Below the pieces are notes generated by a model, which saw only the letters and a list, made by a program, of their open reading frames with translations, did no database searches and was not told where the DNA came from. Source: Bog-532 sp963824545 (GTDB taxonomy: Bacteria; Actinomycetota; Actinomycetes; Streptosporangiales; Streptosporangiaceae). Taken from it: a stretch of DNA of 64,000 nucleotides. The stretch spans positions 86,624 through 150,623 of the forward strand of contig CAWGPP010000027.1 of assembly GCA_963824545.1 (NCBI GenBank), read 5' to 3'. The position numbers and the translations under genes are program-made. Positions 16,027 to 24,428 of this stretch are shown here, piece after piece (within the stretch, counting starts at the first letter, position 1; each line of letters starts with the position of its first letter).

Positions 16027-17804
16027 CCAGCGCCGGCCCACCACTGCCGCAGCAGCCAGGCGGCCGCCTTGGGCTGGCGGTCGCGGGTGAACACGCCCTT
16101 GTGGTTACCGCCCGGCCGGTGCACCGCCTGCGCGGTGGCGAAGTCGGCGAAGTTCCACACGTGCTCGCCGATGACCTCCGGGATCCGGCGGAAGACCCGT
16201 AGCGACGCCTCGATCAGCGCCACCTGGTACTCCTCCGACCACATGGCCGGCGGCAGGGCGTGCAGCCCCGGCAGCGCGTCGGCGCCGAACTCGGTAACGA
16301 TGATCGGCTTGCCGTGCCGGGCCCAGGCCCGGAGTTCCTCCTCCAGATGCCGTTCGGCGGCCCGGAGGTCACCGGTGTCGGCGTACCAGCCGTAGTAGCG
16401 GTTCACGCAGATCAGGTCGAACAGATCGGTCACGACGTCGGCGTCCGGCGGGGCGGTCTCCACGTTGGCGAAGCAGATGGGCCGGGTCGCGTCCAGGTCG
16501 CGCGCCGCGGCGGCCAGCGGGGCGAAGTAGTCACGCGCGGCGGGCTCGGCAGTATCGGGCTCGTTCGCGATCGACCAGGCGATGACGCAGGGATGATTGC
16601 GGTCCCGGGCGATCAGCTCGCGCAGGGCGGCCAGGTGCGCCGCGGCCGCCGCCGCGCCGACCGGGCCCGGGGTGAACGTGCGGGCGCCGGCGTCGCCCAT
16701 GTTCCCCAGGCTCAGGTGCAGCCCGGCGGCGGGCGCCTCGTCGATGACGAGCAGGCCCCGGCGGTCGGCGTAGTCGAGCATCTCCTCCGCGTAGGGGTAA
16801 TGCGAGGTGCGGAACGAGTTCGCGCCGACCCAGTCCAGCAGCGCGAAGTCGCGGACCATCCGCGCGTCGTCGTGGCCCTTGCCCCGGGTCGTTCCGTCTT
16901 CGTGCATACCGAAACCGCGCAGCCGCACCGGGGCGCCGTTCAGCAGCAGGCGGCCCGCCTCGGCGCGGACCGTCCGGATCCCGACCGGGAGGGAGTACTC
17001 GTCCGGGCCGTGCATGACGTCCAGCCGGTACAGGTACGGGTCACCGGGCTGCCAGAGCCGGGCCGCGGGCACGCGCAGGGCGCCGTCGGGACCGGTGGCG
17101 CTGGCGACCGGCTGCCCGGCCGCGTCCCGCAGCACCACCGACGTCAGCGCGTCCCCGTACCCGGCCGCGTCCACGACGTCCACGTGGTAACGCACCTCGC
17201 CAGTGCCGGCGTCCAGGCCGGTGCTGACCGTGATGCCGTCGATGTAGGTCCCGGGTGTCGCGTACAGCCACACCGACCGGTGCAGCCCGGCGTAGTTGAA
17301 GAAATCGTGGAAGTAACGCTGGGTCCGCTGCCCGCCGGCGCTGACGGAGATGACCCCGGGCGGGATCGTCGCCATCGTCAGCTCGTTGCCGACCCGCACC
17401 GTCACGCGCAGCGGCTCGCCGCAGCGGGCCAGCGCGGTGAGTTCGGCCTCGAACGGAGTGTAACCGCCGGCGTGGTCGGCGACCTGCGTGTCACCGGCCC
17501 ACACGGCGCCCCGGTGGGTGGCCGCGTCGCACCGCAGCACGATCCGGCGGCCCTCCCAGGAGGCGGGCACCCACACGTCGCGCTGGTACCAGACGTCGCC
17601 GACGTGCTCCCGCTCGGCGGGGTCGGTGACGAGATCGTTATAGCTGGCCGGGACCGGCATTTCGCGCGTGCCGGGCAGCGGCGCGCGCCACCACTGCTGC
17701 GCCATGCCGGTGCCGGAGCCGGCCTCGCCGGCGTCGAACCGGAACCGCCACAAGCCGTCTAGCCGCAGGTATTCGCGGCTGCTGCTCGCACGGGGCGTCA
17801 GCAC
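16023..17804 (-). CDS. Glycoside hydrolase family 2 (beta-glucuronidase-like)
   Basis: 593 residues, normal for GH2 beta-glucuronidases. Domains in order: jelly-roll sugar-binding domain (residues about 10-185; LRLDGLWRFRFDAGE, VPASYNDLVTDPAEREHVGD, VWYQRDVWVPASWEGRRIVL), immunoglobulin-like domain (about 190-285) and TIM barrel (about 290-590). SIANEPDTAEP holds the acid/base Glu and IIVTEFGADALPG the nucleophile Glu. NHKGVFTRDRQPKAAAWLLR is the familiar GH2 end. There is no signal peptide, so it works inside on imported conjugates. It diverges from the ABC transporter operon across a shared promoter region, which implies co-regulation. Confidence 0.92.
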   Translation of the reverse strand: MLTPRASSSREYLRLDGLWRFRFDAGEAGSGTGMAQQWWRAPLPGTREMPVPASYNDLVTDPAEREHVGDVWYQRDVWVPASWEGRRIVLRCDAATHRGAVWAGDTQVADHAGGYTPFEAELTALARCGEPLRVTVRVGNELTMATIPPGVISVSAGGQRTQRYFHDFFNYAGLHRSVWLYATPGTYIDGITVSTGLDAGTGEVRYHVDVVDAAGYGDALTSVVLRDAAGQPVASATGPDGALRVPAARLWQPGDPYLYRLDVMHGPDEYSLPVGIRTVRAEAGRLLLNGAPVRLRGFGMHEDGTTRGKGHDDARMVRDFALLDWVGANSFRTSHYPYAEEMLDYADRRGLLVIDEAPAAGLHLSLGNMGDAGARTFTPGPVGAAAAAAHLAALRELIARDRNHPCVIAWSIANEPDTAEPAARDYFAPLAAAARDLDATRPICFANVETAPPDADVVTDLFDLICVNRYYGWYADTGDLRAAERHLEEELRAWARHGKPIIVTEFGADALPGLHALPPAMWSEEYQVALIEASLRVFRRIPEVIGEHVWNFADFATAQAVHRPGGNHKGVFTRDRQPKAAAWLLRQWWAGAG

Positions 17805-17882
17805 CAGTGATCAACTCCTTCGTAGGCCCCGGCGGGGGCCGGACCGGGCCAGGACGGCGGCCGGAAAACCTGCCGTTCCACC

Positions 17883-17927
17883 TTGACAAGGACTTACCAC
17901 ACGCCTTAAATCAGACCATAAATTTAG
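17883..17927 (+). promoter_or_regulatory. Promoter and overlapping operator for the sugar ABC operon
   Basis: TTGACA (17883-17888), a 17-base spacer and TTAAAT (17906-17911) form a good housekeeping-type promoter. Over the -10 lies an imperfect inverted repeat, CTTAAATC (17905-17912) and AAATTTAG (17920-17927). This is where a repressor, most likely the ROK protein encoded at 22121, would block transcription. Confidence 0.6.
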
Positions 17928-17960
17928 TAGCCACGCCTCACAGAAGAGGAGCTACTGCCC

Positions 17961-18761
17961 GTGCGAATCATCCGAGTCTCGGTCGTCGCCGCGGCGGCCA
18001 CCGCCATCCTCACGCTCGCGGCGTGCGGCGGCGGCACATCGACCGGCGATACCAGCGGCGGTAACACCACGTCCCTCACCTACTGGGCCAGCAACCAGGG
18101 CGCCAGCTTGCAGGCCGACTACAACGTCCTGGGCCCCGAGCTTGCCACGTTCAAGCAGCAAACCGGGATCACCGTCCATCTCCAGGTGATCGGGTGGGCG
18201 GACCTGCTGAACCGCATCCTGGCCGCCACCACCTCCGGCCAGGGGCCCGACGTCGTCAACATCGGGAACACCTGGTCGGCCTCGCTGCAGGCGACCGGCG
18301 CGTTCCTGCCGTTCACCAGCAGCACCTTCAGCCAGGTCGGCGGGGAGAGCAAGTTCCTCACCTCGGCGATCGGCTCCACCGGTGCGGCCGGCAAGGCGCC
18401 GGCGGCGGTCCCGATCTACTCCCTCGCCTACGCCCTGTACTACAACAAGGCCATGTTCCAGGCGGCCGGCATCTCCAGCCCGCCCGCCACGTGGAGCGAC
18501 CTGGTCGCCGACGGCACGAAGCTCACCCACGGCAGCCAGTACGGCCTCGCCGTCGAGGGCGCGAGCATCCCGGAGAACATCCACAACGTGTTCATCCTGT
18601 CCAAGCAGATGGGCGGCAGCTTCTTCGACTCGGCCGGCAACCCGACCTTCACCACGGCGGCGGTGAAGAACCTGTTCGCCGACGCGGCGTCCGGTAAGCC
18701 GGTCAGCGCCGCCACCGTGAAGGCCCAGCTGTCCAGCGCCCAGCAGCAGATGCAGGGCTAA
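17961..18761 (+). CDS. Sugar ABC transporter substrate-binding lipoprotein (family 1), interior deletion
   Basis: The start is GTG 17961 after GAGGAG. A lipoprotein signal ends at the lipobox LTLAACGGG. The mature N-lobe is typical of family-1 binding proteins (TYWASNQGAS, FKQQTGITVHLQVIGWADLL, ATTSGQGPDVVNIGNTWSAS, AVPIYSLAYALYYNKAMFQA, PPATWSDLVADGTKLTHGSQ). The family is normally 410-440 residues; this one has 266. After FTTAAVKNLFADAASGKPV it jumps to the usual C-terminus KAQLSSAQQQMQ. About 150 residues of the C-lobe are missing in frame, so sugar binding is probably lost. It is the first gene of the operon with two permeases and the GH1 enzyme. Confidence 0.85.
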   Translation: MRIIRVSVVAAAATAILTLAACGGGTSTGDTSGGNTTSLTYWASNQGASLQADYNVLGPELATFKQQTGITVHLQVIGWADLLNRILAATTSGQGPDVVNIGNTWSASLQATGAFLPFTSSTFSQVGGESKFLTSAIGSTGAAGKAPAAVPIYSLAYALYYNKAMFQAAGISSPPATWSDLVADGTKLTHGSQYGLAVEGASIPENIHNVFILSKQMGGSFFDSAGNPTFTTAAVKNLFADAASGKPVSAATVKAQLSSAQQQMQG

Positions 18762-18856
18762 GGCGTGACGGTCAGCATCCGCCACGACGCGCCCCCGGCC
18801 GGCCCGACGCCGGCCGGGGGCGCGGGTCCGCCCAGCCGCCGCGATCGGCCCGGCTG

Positions 18857-19765
18857 GTGGCCCGGATCCGGAAGGGCGGCCTGCCGTACCTGTTCCTGCT
18901 GCCGGCCCTGCTGCTGGAACTGCTCGTGCACTTCGTCCCGATGGTCTTCGGGATCCTGATCAGCTTCAAGCAGCTCACGCTGTTCTACATCCGCAACTGG
19001 CAGGGCGCGCCCTGGGCCGGGCTGGGCAACTACCGCATCGCCGTGGACGTGCACGGCGCGATCGGCAGCGCCCTGCTGCACTCGTTCGCGGTCACCTGCG
19101 GCTTCACCGTGCTGGCGGTCGGGTTCTCCTGGCTGTTCGGCACGGTCGCGGCGATCCTGACCCAGGACACGTTCCGCGGCCGGGGCGCGCTGCGGACGAT
19201 CTTCCTGACACCGTTCGCGCTGCCGGTGTACGCGTCGGTCATCATCTGGTCGTTCATGTTCCAGTACAACAACGGCCTGGTGAACGAGCTACTGCGGGGC
19301 GTGCTCGGCATCACCAGCCGGCCGTCGTTCTGGCTGATCGGGCACAACAGCTTCTTCGCGCTGGTCATCATCTCGATCTGGCGCAACTGGCCGTTCGCGT
19401 TCCTGTGCGTGATGGCCGGCCTGCAGGGCATCCCGCGCGACCTGTACGAGGCCTCGGCGATCGACGGGGCCGGGATCTGGCAGCAGATCAGGACGATCAC
19501 GATGCCGTCGCTGCGCGCCGTCAACCAGGTGCTCGTGCTGGTGCTGTTCCTGTGGACCTTTAACGACTTCACCACGCCATTCGTGCTGTTCGGCGCCTCG
19601 GCGCCAAGCCCGGCGGACGTCATCTCGATCCACATCTACAACGCCTCGTTCATCACGTGGAACTTCGGCGAGGGCTCCGCGATGTCGGTGCTCATGCTGA
19701 TCTTCCTGCTGCTGGTGACCGCCGTGTACCTGATCGCCACGACCCGCCGGAGGAAGAATGCCTAG
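18857..19765 (+). CDS. Sugar ABC transporter permease (MalF/UgpA type)
   Basis: 302 residues, six predicted membrane helices (first PYLFLLPALLLELLVHFVPM). The EAA loop that contacts the ATPase is present: YEASAIDGAGIWQQIRTITM. The reading starts at GTG 18857. A GTG at 18765, just after the binding-protein stop, opens another frame encoding a Pro/Ala-rich N-terminus (MTVSIRHDAPPAGPTPAGGA) that could join this frame by one base shift near 18,840. So the true N-terminus may be longer. It overlaps the next permease by 8 bases. The cognate ATPase is not in the window and is probably a shared MsmK-type one. Confidence 0.9.
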   Translation: MARIRKGGLPYLFLLPALLLELLVHFVPMVFGILISFKQLTLFYIRNWQGAPWAGLGNYRIAVDVHGAIGSALLHSFAVTCGFTVLAVGFSWLFGTVAAILTQDTFRGRGALRTIFLTPFALPVYASVIIWSFMFQYNNGLVNELLRGVLGITSRPSFWLIGHNSFFALVIISIWRNWPFAFLCVMAGLQGIPRDLYEASAIDGAGIWQQIRTITMPSLRAVNQVLVLVLFLWTFNDFTTPFVLFGASAPSPADVISIHIYNASFITWNFGEGSAMSVLMLIFLLLVTAVYLIATTRRRKNA

Positions 19766-20618
19766 GCGCCGCGGCCTGAACGCGCCACCGCCGTCGTTCC
19801 TGTGGACCCGGCGCATCGTGCTTACCCTGCTGGCGGCGTTCGCGCTGGTGCCGGTGTACGTGATGGTCAGCAGCTCGCTCAAGCCGCTGCAGGACGTGAC
19901 CAGCACGTTCCGGTGGATTCCGTCGCCGCTGACCGTGGCCCCGTACCGCGACATCTGGTACACGGTGCCGCTGGCCCGTTACTTTCTCAACTCACTGATC
20001 GTCTCCTCCGCGGCGGCGGCGCTGTCCGTGGCGGTGGCCGTCTTCGCCGCCTACGCGGTGAGCCGGTACGCCTTCCGCGGCAAGCGGATCTTCACGACGG
20101 CGGTGCTGTCCACCCAGATGTTCCCGGGCATCCTGTTCGCGCTGCCACTCTTCCTGATCTTCGTCAGCATCGGCAACGCGACCGGCATCCCGCTCTACGG
20201 ATCGCGCGGCGGCCTCATCATCACCTACCTCACGTTCTCGCTGCCGTTCGCGATCTGGATGCTCACCAGCTACTTCGAATCGGCACCGAAGGCGCTGGAC
20301 GAGGCCGCGCTGGTCGACGGGTGCGGGCCGGTCCGCGCGCTGTTCCGGGTGGTCATCCCGGCCGCGCTGCCCGGCATCATCGCGGTCACCATCTACGCCT
20401 TCATGACCGCCTGGGGTGAGGTGCTCTTCGCCTCCGTGATGACCAACAACACCACCCGGACCCTGGCCGTCGGGCTGGCCGACTACTCGACGGAGAACAA
20501 CGTCTACTGGAACCAGATCATGGCCGCCTCGCTGGTCGTCAGCGTGCCCGTCGTGACCGGCTTCCTCCTCATGCAGCGTTACCTCGTGGCCGGCCTCACC
20601 TCCGGGGCGGTCAAGTGA
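19758..20618 (+). CDS. Sugar ABC transporter permease (MalG/UgpE type)
   Basis: 286 residues with six membrane helices (first IVLTLLAAFALVPVYVMVSS). PLTVAPYRDIWYTVPLARYF, TAVLSTQMFPGILFALPLFL and the EAA loop DEAALVDGCGPVRALFRVVI are all family hallmarks. It starts at ATG 19758 inside the end of the first permease and ends VAGLTSGAVK. Full length. It forms the membrane channel with the preceding permease. Confidence 0.93.
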   Translation: MPRRRGLNAPPPSFLWTRRIVLTLLAAFALVPVYVMVSSSLKPLQDVTSTFRWIPSPLTVAPYRDIWYTVPLARYFLNSLIVSSAAAALSVAVAVFAAYAVSRYAFRGKRIFTTAVLSTQMFPGILFALPLFLIFVSIGNATGIPLYGSRGGLIITYLTFSLPFAIWMLTSYFESAPKALDEAALVDGCGPVRALFRVVIPAALPGIIAVTIYAFMTAWGEVLFASVMTNNTTRTLAVGLADYSTENNVYWNQIMAASLVVSVPVVTGFLLMQRYLVAGLTSGAVK

Positions 20619-20650
20619 GCCGTGGGTCCCCACCAGAAGAAGGGCGGTCG

Positions 20651-22021
20651 ATGGACGACCTCAGCGTGCTACCAACTGGCTTCACCTGGGGCGTAGCGAC
20701 CTCGGCGTACCAGATCGAAGGAGCGGTCAGCGAAGGCGGCCGGTCCCCGTCGATCTGGGACACCTTCTCCCATACCCCCGGCAAGACCGCGGGCGGCGAC
20801 ACCGGCGACGTCGCCTGCGACCACTACCACCGGTGGCCCGGGGACATCGCGCTGATGAACGAGCTCGGCGTCGGAGCCTACCGCTTCTCGATCGCCTGGC
20901 CGCGCGTGCTGCCCGGCGGCTTCGGGCCGGTCAGCCGGGCCGGCCTGGCCTACTACGACCGCCTGGTGGACGCGCTGCTGGCGGCGGGCATCACCCCGTT
21001 CCCGACGCTGTACCACTGGGACCTGCCGCAGGTGCTGCAGGACCGGGGCGGCTGGGCCGAACGCGAGACGGCGCTGCGTTTCGCCGACTACGCCGCGCTG
21101 GTGGCCGGCCTGCTCGGCGACCGGGTAACGGACTGGGCCACGATCAACGAACCGCGCTGCGCCGCGTGGATCGGCAATCTTGAAGGACGGCACGCGCCTG
21201 GCCTGTCTGACATCGATGTCGCCGTGCCCGTGTCCTACCACCTGCTGCTCGGGCACGGCCTGGCCACCCAGGCGGTGCGGGCCGCGGTGCCGGACGCCCG
21301 GGTCGGCATCGTCAACGTGCTGCACACCTGCGAGTCGGCCACCGACCGGCCGGAGGACATCGAGGCGACGGCGCGGTACGACGGCCACGTCAACCGCTGG
21401 TGGCTGGACCCGATCCACGGCCGCGGCTTCCCCGAGGACATGCAGAAGATCTACCAGGCCGTGCTGCCCGAGCGGCCGGGGGATTTGGCGGCCATCGCCG
21501 CGCCGCTCGACTGGGAGGGCGCGAACTACTACTCCCCTACCGTCATCGCCGACGATCCGGGCGGCGCCATCCCGTACGCCCGGGACCTGCCCCGCCGCGG
21601 CGTCCCGCAGACCATGCTGCGCTGGGAGATCCGCGCGGCCGGCCTGGAACAGGTTCTGGTCCGGCTGGCCAGCGAATACGGCGCACGGCGGGTATACGTC
21701 ACCGAGAACGGCTCCGCCTGGGCCGACCAGGTCGCACCGGACGGCCGGATACACGACCACGAGCGGGTGCGCTACCTGGAGGAACATCTGGCCGCATGCG
21801 CCCGCTCCGCGGCGCGCGGCGTCCCGCTGGCGGGATATTTCGCCTGGTCCCTGCTGGACAACTTCGAATGGGACTACGGATACCACGCGCGGTTCGGCCT
21901 GGTCTACGTGGACTACCCGACCCAGCGGCGGATGATGAAGGACAGCGGCCGGCGGTACGCGGAGATCATCGCGTCGCACCGGCGGCGGGTGGCCGCAGCG
22001 CCGGGTGGCGGCCCCGCCTAG
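20651..22021 (+). CDS. Beta-glucosidase, glycoside hydrolase family 1
   Basis: 456 residues. It begins MDDLSVLPTGFTWGVATSAY and has the GH1 N-terminal signature F-x-W-G-x-ATSAYQIEGAV. The acid/base Glu is in ATINEPRCAAWIG and the nucleophile Glu in VYVTENGSAWADQ. The aglycone-site Trp region YFAWSLLDNFEWDYGY is intact. ATG 20651 is chosen for the AAGAAGGG about 7-14 bases upstream; a GTG at 20615 overlaps the permease stop as GTGA and would add 12 residues. Cytoplasmic; hydrolyses beta-glucosides imported by the adjacent transporter. Full length. Confidence 0.93.
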   Translation: MDDLSVLPTGFTWGVATSAYQIEGAVSEGGRSPSIWDTFSHTPGKTAGGDTGDVACDHYHRWPGDIALMNELGVGAYRFSIAWPRVLPGGFGPVSRAGLAYYDRLVDALLAAGITPFPTLYHWDLPQVLQDRGGWAERETALRFADYAALVAGLLGDRVTDWATINEPRCAAWIGNLEGRHAPGLSDIDVAVPVSYHLLLGHGLATQAVRAAVPDARVGIVNVLHTCESATDRPEDIEATARYDGHVNRWWLDPIHGRGFPEDMQKIYQAVLPERPGDLAAIAAPLDWEGANYYSPTVIADDPGGAIPYARDLPRRGVPQTMLRWEIRAAGLEQVLVRLASEYGARRVYVTENGSAWADQVAPDGRIHDHERVRYLEEHLAACARSAARGVPLAGYFAWSLLDNFEWDYGYHARFGLVYVDYPTQRRMMKDSGRRYAEIIASHRRRVAAAPGGGPA

Positions 22022-22088
22022 CGGGGCCGGGGGCGCCCGATGGCCTACCCTGGGGAAGGCCCATTCTGCGGGACACTTTCGCTCGACA

Positions 22089-22099
22089 CTTATTATAAG
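22089..22099. promoter_or_regulatory. Palindrome in front of the ROK regulator gene
   Basis: CTTATTATAAG is a perfect 5-1-5 palindrome 22 bases upstream of the ROK start. It is an A/T-rich island in GC-rich DNA and a likely autoregulatory operator overlapping a -10 element (TATTAT). Confidence 0.45.
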
Positions 22100-22120
22100 A
22101 ATTGAGCGAAGGGGGATCTG

Positions 22121-23359
22121 ATGCCGGAGCGAAGGCGATGGACGGTTCGTGACCTGCGCCGTGACAACCGCTGCGTCCTCCTGTGGTCGCTGTACTTCGA
22201 TCAGCCGTGCAGCCGGCAGGACCTGAGCGAGGCGACCGGGCTCAGCGCGGCGTCGGTCAGCAACGTGATCCGCGAGCTGATCCACGAGGGCATCGTGATC
22301 GAGGCCGGCTCGGTGGACTCCGACGGCGGCCGCCCCCGGGTGCTGCTGCGCATCAACCCGGATTACGGGTACGTCGTCGGCATCGACGTCGGCGAGACGC
22401 GGATCCGCGCCGAGCTGTTTGACCTGACCATGGCCGTGCGGGCGAACGCCGACTATCCGCTGGAGCCGCGTGAGCACGGCGTGGACGTGGTGGTCGAGAA
22501 GATCCTGTCCTGCCTGTCGGCGGTACTGCGCGACAGCGGGGTGCCGCCCGAGGCCATCCTCGGGGTCGGCGTCGGCGTGCCCGGGGTGGTCGAGCAGGTC
22601 GCCGAGGTGGTGCTGTACGGGCAGACGTACGGCTGGGACGGCGTGCCGCTGGAGCAGTTGGTGCGGGCCGGTACCAGCCTGCCGCTGTACATCGACAACG
22701 GCGCGAACACGATGGGCCTCGCCGAGCTGTGGTTCGGCGCGGGCCAGGGTGCCCGGCACGCCGTGGTGTGCCTGATCGGCTCCGGGGTCGGCGCGAGCAT
22801 CATCGGCAACGGTGTCGCCGAGCGCGCCGGGACCACCAGCGGCACCGAGTGGGGGCACACCACGGTCATGGTCGGTGGCCGGGACTGCCGCTGCGGTTCG
22901 CTGGGGCACCTGGAGGCATACGTCGGCGCCGAGGCCATCATCGACCGCTACGGGCTCCCGCTGCCCGGCAACGACGAGGAGTCCGCGCTCGCGGCGCTCG
23001 TCGAACTGGCCGGCACCTCCCCGGAGGCGGCGCGGGTGCTGGATGAGACGGCGCTGTATCTCGGGGCCGGGATCGCCGACCTGATCAACCTGTTCAGCCC
23101 GGATCGGATCATTCTGGGCGGCTGGGCCGGGCTGCTGCTCGGGCAGCACCTGCTGCCCGCCATCCGCGCCTCGGCCCGCGAGCACGCGCTGCGGCACCCG
23201 TTCGACCAGACCACGATCACCGTGGGCCAGCTGGGCCCGGACGCGGTCGCGCGGGGCGCCGCCACGCTGCCCATCCAGGCCTTCCTGAACGGCACCGCGG
23301 CGCCGCGGCGGGCGGACGCCGACGACATCCGCCCCACCGGCACCGGCCGCGTCGGCTGA
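22121..23359 (+). CDS. ROK-family transcriptional repressor
   Basis: 412 residues. An N-terminal winged helix spans residues about 5-75 (TVRDLRRDNRCVLLWSLYFD, LSEATGLSAASVSNVIRELI). A ROK sugar-binding domain of the actin-like kinase fold follows (GYVVGIDVGETRIRAELFDL, ILGVGVGVPGVVEQ, YIDNGANTMGLAELWFGAGQ). The ROK zinc site is present: GHTTVMVGGRDCRCGSLGHL. It starts at ATG 22121 with AAGGGGG ahead. It most probably represses the transporter/GH1 operon and GH2 gene and is released by the imported sugar. Kinase activity is not expected. Confidence 0.92.
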   Translation: MPERRRWTVRDLRRDNRCVLLWSLYFDQPCSRQDLSEATGLSAASVSNVIRELIHEGIVIEAGSVDSDGGRPRVLLRINPDYGYVVGIDVGETRIRAELFDLTMAVRANADYPLEPREHGVDVVVEKILSCLSAVLRDSGVPPEAILGVGVGVPGVVEQVAEVVLYGQTYGWDGVPLEQLVRAGTSLPLYIDNGANTMGLAELWFGAGQGARHAVVCLIGSGVGASIIGNGVAERAGTTSGTEWGHTTVMVGGRDCRCGSLGHLEAYVGAEAIIDRYGLPLPGNDEESALAALVELAGTSPEAARVLDETALYLGAGIADLINLFSPDRIILGGWAGLLLGQHLLPAIRASAREHALRHPFDQTTITVGQLGPDAVARGAATLPIQAFLNGTAAPRRADADDIRPTGTGRVG

Positions 23360-23404
23360 GGCCCAGCACCGTCTGGCTCACCCAGGACTTCTCGAACTAG
23401 GGCA

Positions 23405-23489
23405 CCGCCGGCCGCAGACAGCACCGCCGGCCGCGCCCACCACGGTCAGGCTGCGCGTGGCAGCCCGCGTGGGAGGGTGCGGCCGGCGG
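23405..23489 (-). terminator. Hairpin downstream of the cold-shock gene
   Basis: GCGGCCGGCGG (23479-23489) can pair with either of two direct copies of CCGCCGGCCGC (23405-23415 and 23424-23434). It lies 24 bases past the minus-strand stop at 23513 and may terminate in both directions. Confidence 0.45.
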
Positions 23490-23512
23490 GCAGAGCTCCA
23501 TTGGCCCGTTAA

Positions 23513-23716
23513 CTAGAGGGGGCGCACCTGCTCGGCCTGCGGGCCCCGGTTGCCCTGGCCGACCGAGAACTCGACCCTCTGGTTCTCCTGCAGGCTGCGG
23601 TAGCCGTCAGCCTGGATCGCGGAGAAATGCACGAAGACGTCGGCGGAGCCGTCGTCCGGTGCGATGAATCCATAGCCCTTGTCAGCGTTGAACCACTTAA
23701 CGGTTCCCTCTGCCAT
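23513..23716 (-). CDS. cspA: Cold-shock protein (CspA family)
   Basis: 67 residues. MAEGTVKWFNADKGYGFIAP contains RNP1 (KGYGFI), and DVFVHFSAIQADGYRSL contains RNP2 (VFVHF). It ends NRGPQAEQVRPL. It is a single OB-fold RNA chaperone of normal length. The ATG at 23716 has AGGAGA eight bases upstream; the TTG two codons earlier is not used. It is transcribed alone, and the 240 bases upstream are free of genes, leaving room for a long 5' leader as in other cold-shock genes. Confidence 0.95.
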   Translation of the reverse strand: MAEGTVKWFNADKGYGFIAPDDGSADVFVHFSAIQADGYRSLQENQRVEFSVGQGNRGPQAEQVRPL

Positions 23717-23960
23717 TCCCAATCTCTCCTACTGCGATCTTCGGGTCCACTTGTGTGTCCCCGGGCTGCTGCGACCGCCGCCCTCGGAGGATAGGCTCCG
23801 CGAGGTTCTGTGGCGCCCGCTGTCAAATTCGCAGGCACCGTGACACGGACAACGAACTTCGACGACAACCACGGCTATTTAACACCATGCGGTGCCCTCA
23901 TGCGGCATGCCCGGTGCGGTCCGCCCCGGATCCGGGTACCACAAGGGCTTTCAGGACTGG

Positions 23961-24415
23961 TCACAAGCCTGCCGGGGCTGATCTGAGGGCGGCGCGGGCG
24001 GCGTCCAGGGTGCGCATCACGGCGAGCGTGCCGTCCAGCGGCATGACCGGGGATTCGGTGCGCCCGGCGCGCAGGCAGCGGGCGACCTCTTCGGCCTCGT
24101 AGCTGAAGCCGTGCCCCGTCAGGCGGGCGGTGCGGATCTCCGGAGGCCGACCGCGCCGCCGGTGTACCGCGCGATGACGGCGGTGTTCGCGTCGACGCCG
24201 GTCGGGGCCGGGGTGGCCAGCGCGCGGACCTCCTCCGGCTCGCCGAGCACCGTCCCGGACCAGCCCGGCGACTTCACGGACCAGCGGGCTGAACCGCGTC
24301 CACATCGCCTCCATCGCGAACAGGCCCCGCTCGCGGGCGAGCGCGATCAGGTCCGCCGTTTCCGCCGCGGTGACCGTGAATGGCTTTTCCACCAGCACCG
24401 CGCGGTGCTCACCTG
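23961..24415 (-). pseudogene. Gfo/Idh/MocA oxidoreductase remnant
   Basis: Two recognisable pieces remain. The first is HRAVLVEKPFTVTAAETADL and IALARERGLFAMEAMWTRFS, the EKP substrate-binding motif and the following helix. The second is the C-terminal SYEAEEVARCLRAGRTESPV and PLDGTLAVMRTLDAARAALR. Between them the frame is scrambled: another frame shows VDANTAVIARYTGGAVG, so at least one deletion and one or two frameshifts occurred. The Rossmann N-terminus is absent. Not functional. Confidence 0.8.
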
Positions 24416-24428
24416 CCGAGTATGCGCC

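Noticed and set aside
17961..22021. Biosynthetic gene cluster in the glycoside locus
   Set aside because: All genes fit sugar uptake and hydrolysis. No synthase, NRPS, PKS or RiPP core is present anywhere in the window.
20669..23197. An 842-codon open frame on the minus strand opposite the GH1 and ROK genes
   Set aside because: It is antisense to two intact genes with clear motifs; its composition (Arg, Pro, Gly, Val, His) is that of a codon-shadow in GC-rich DNA and it matches no family.
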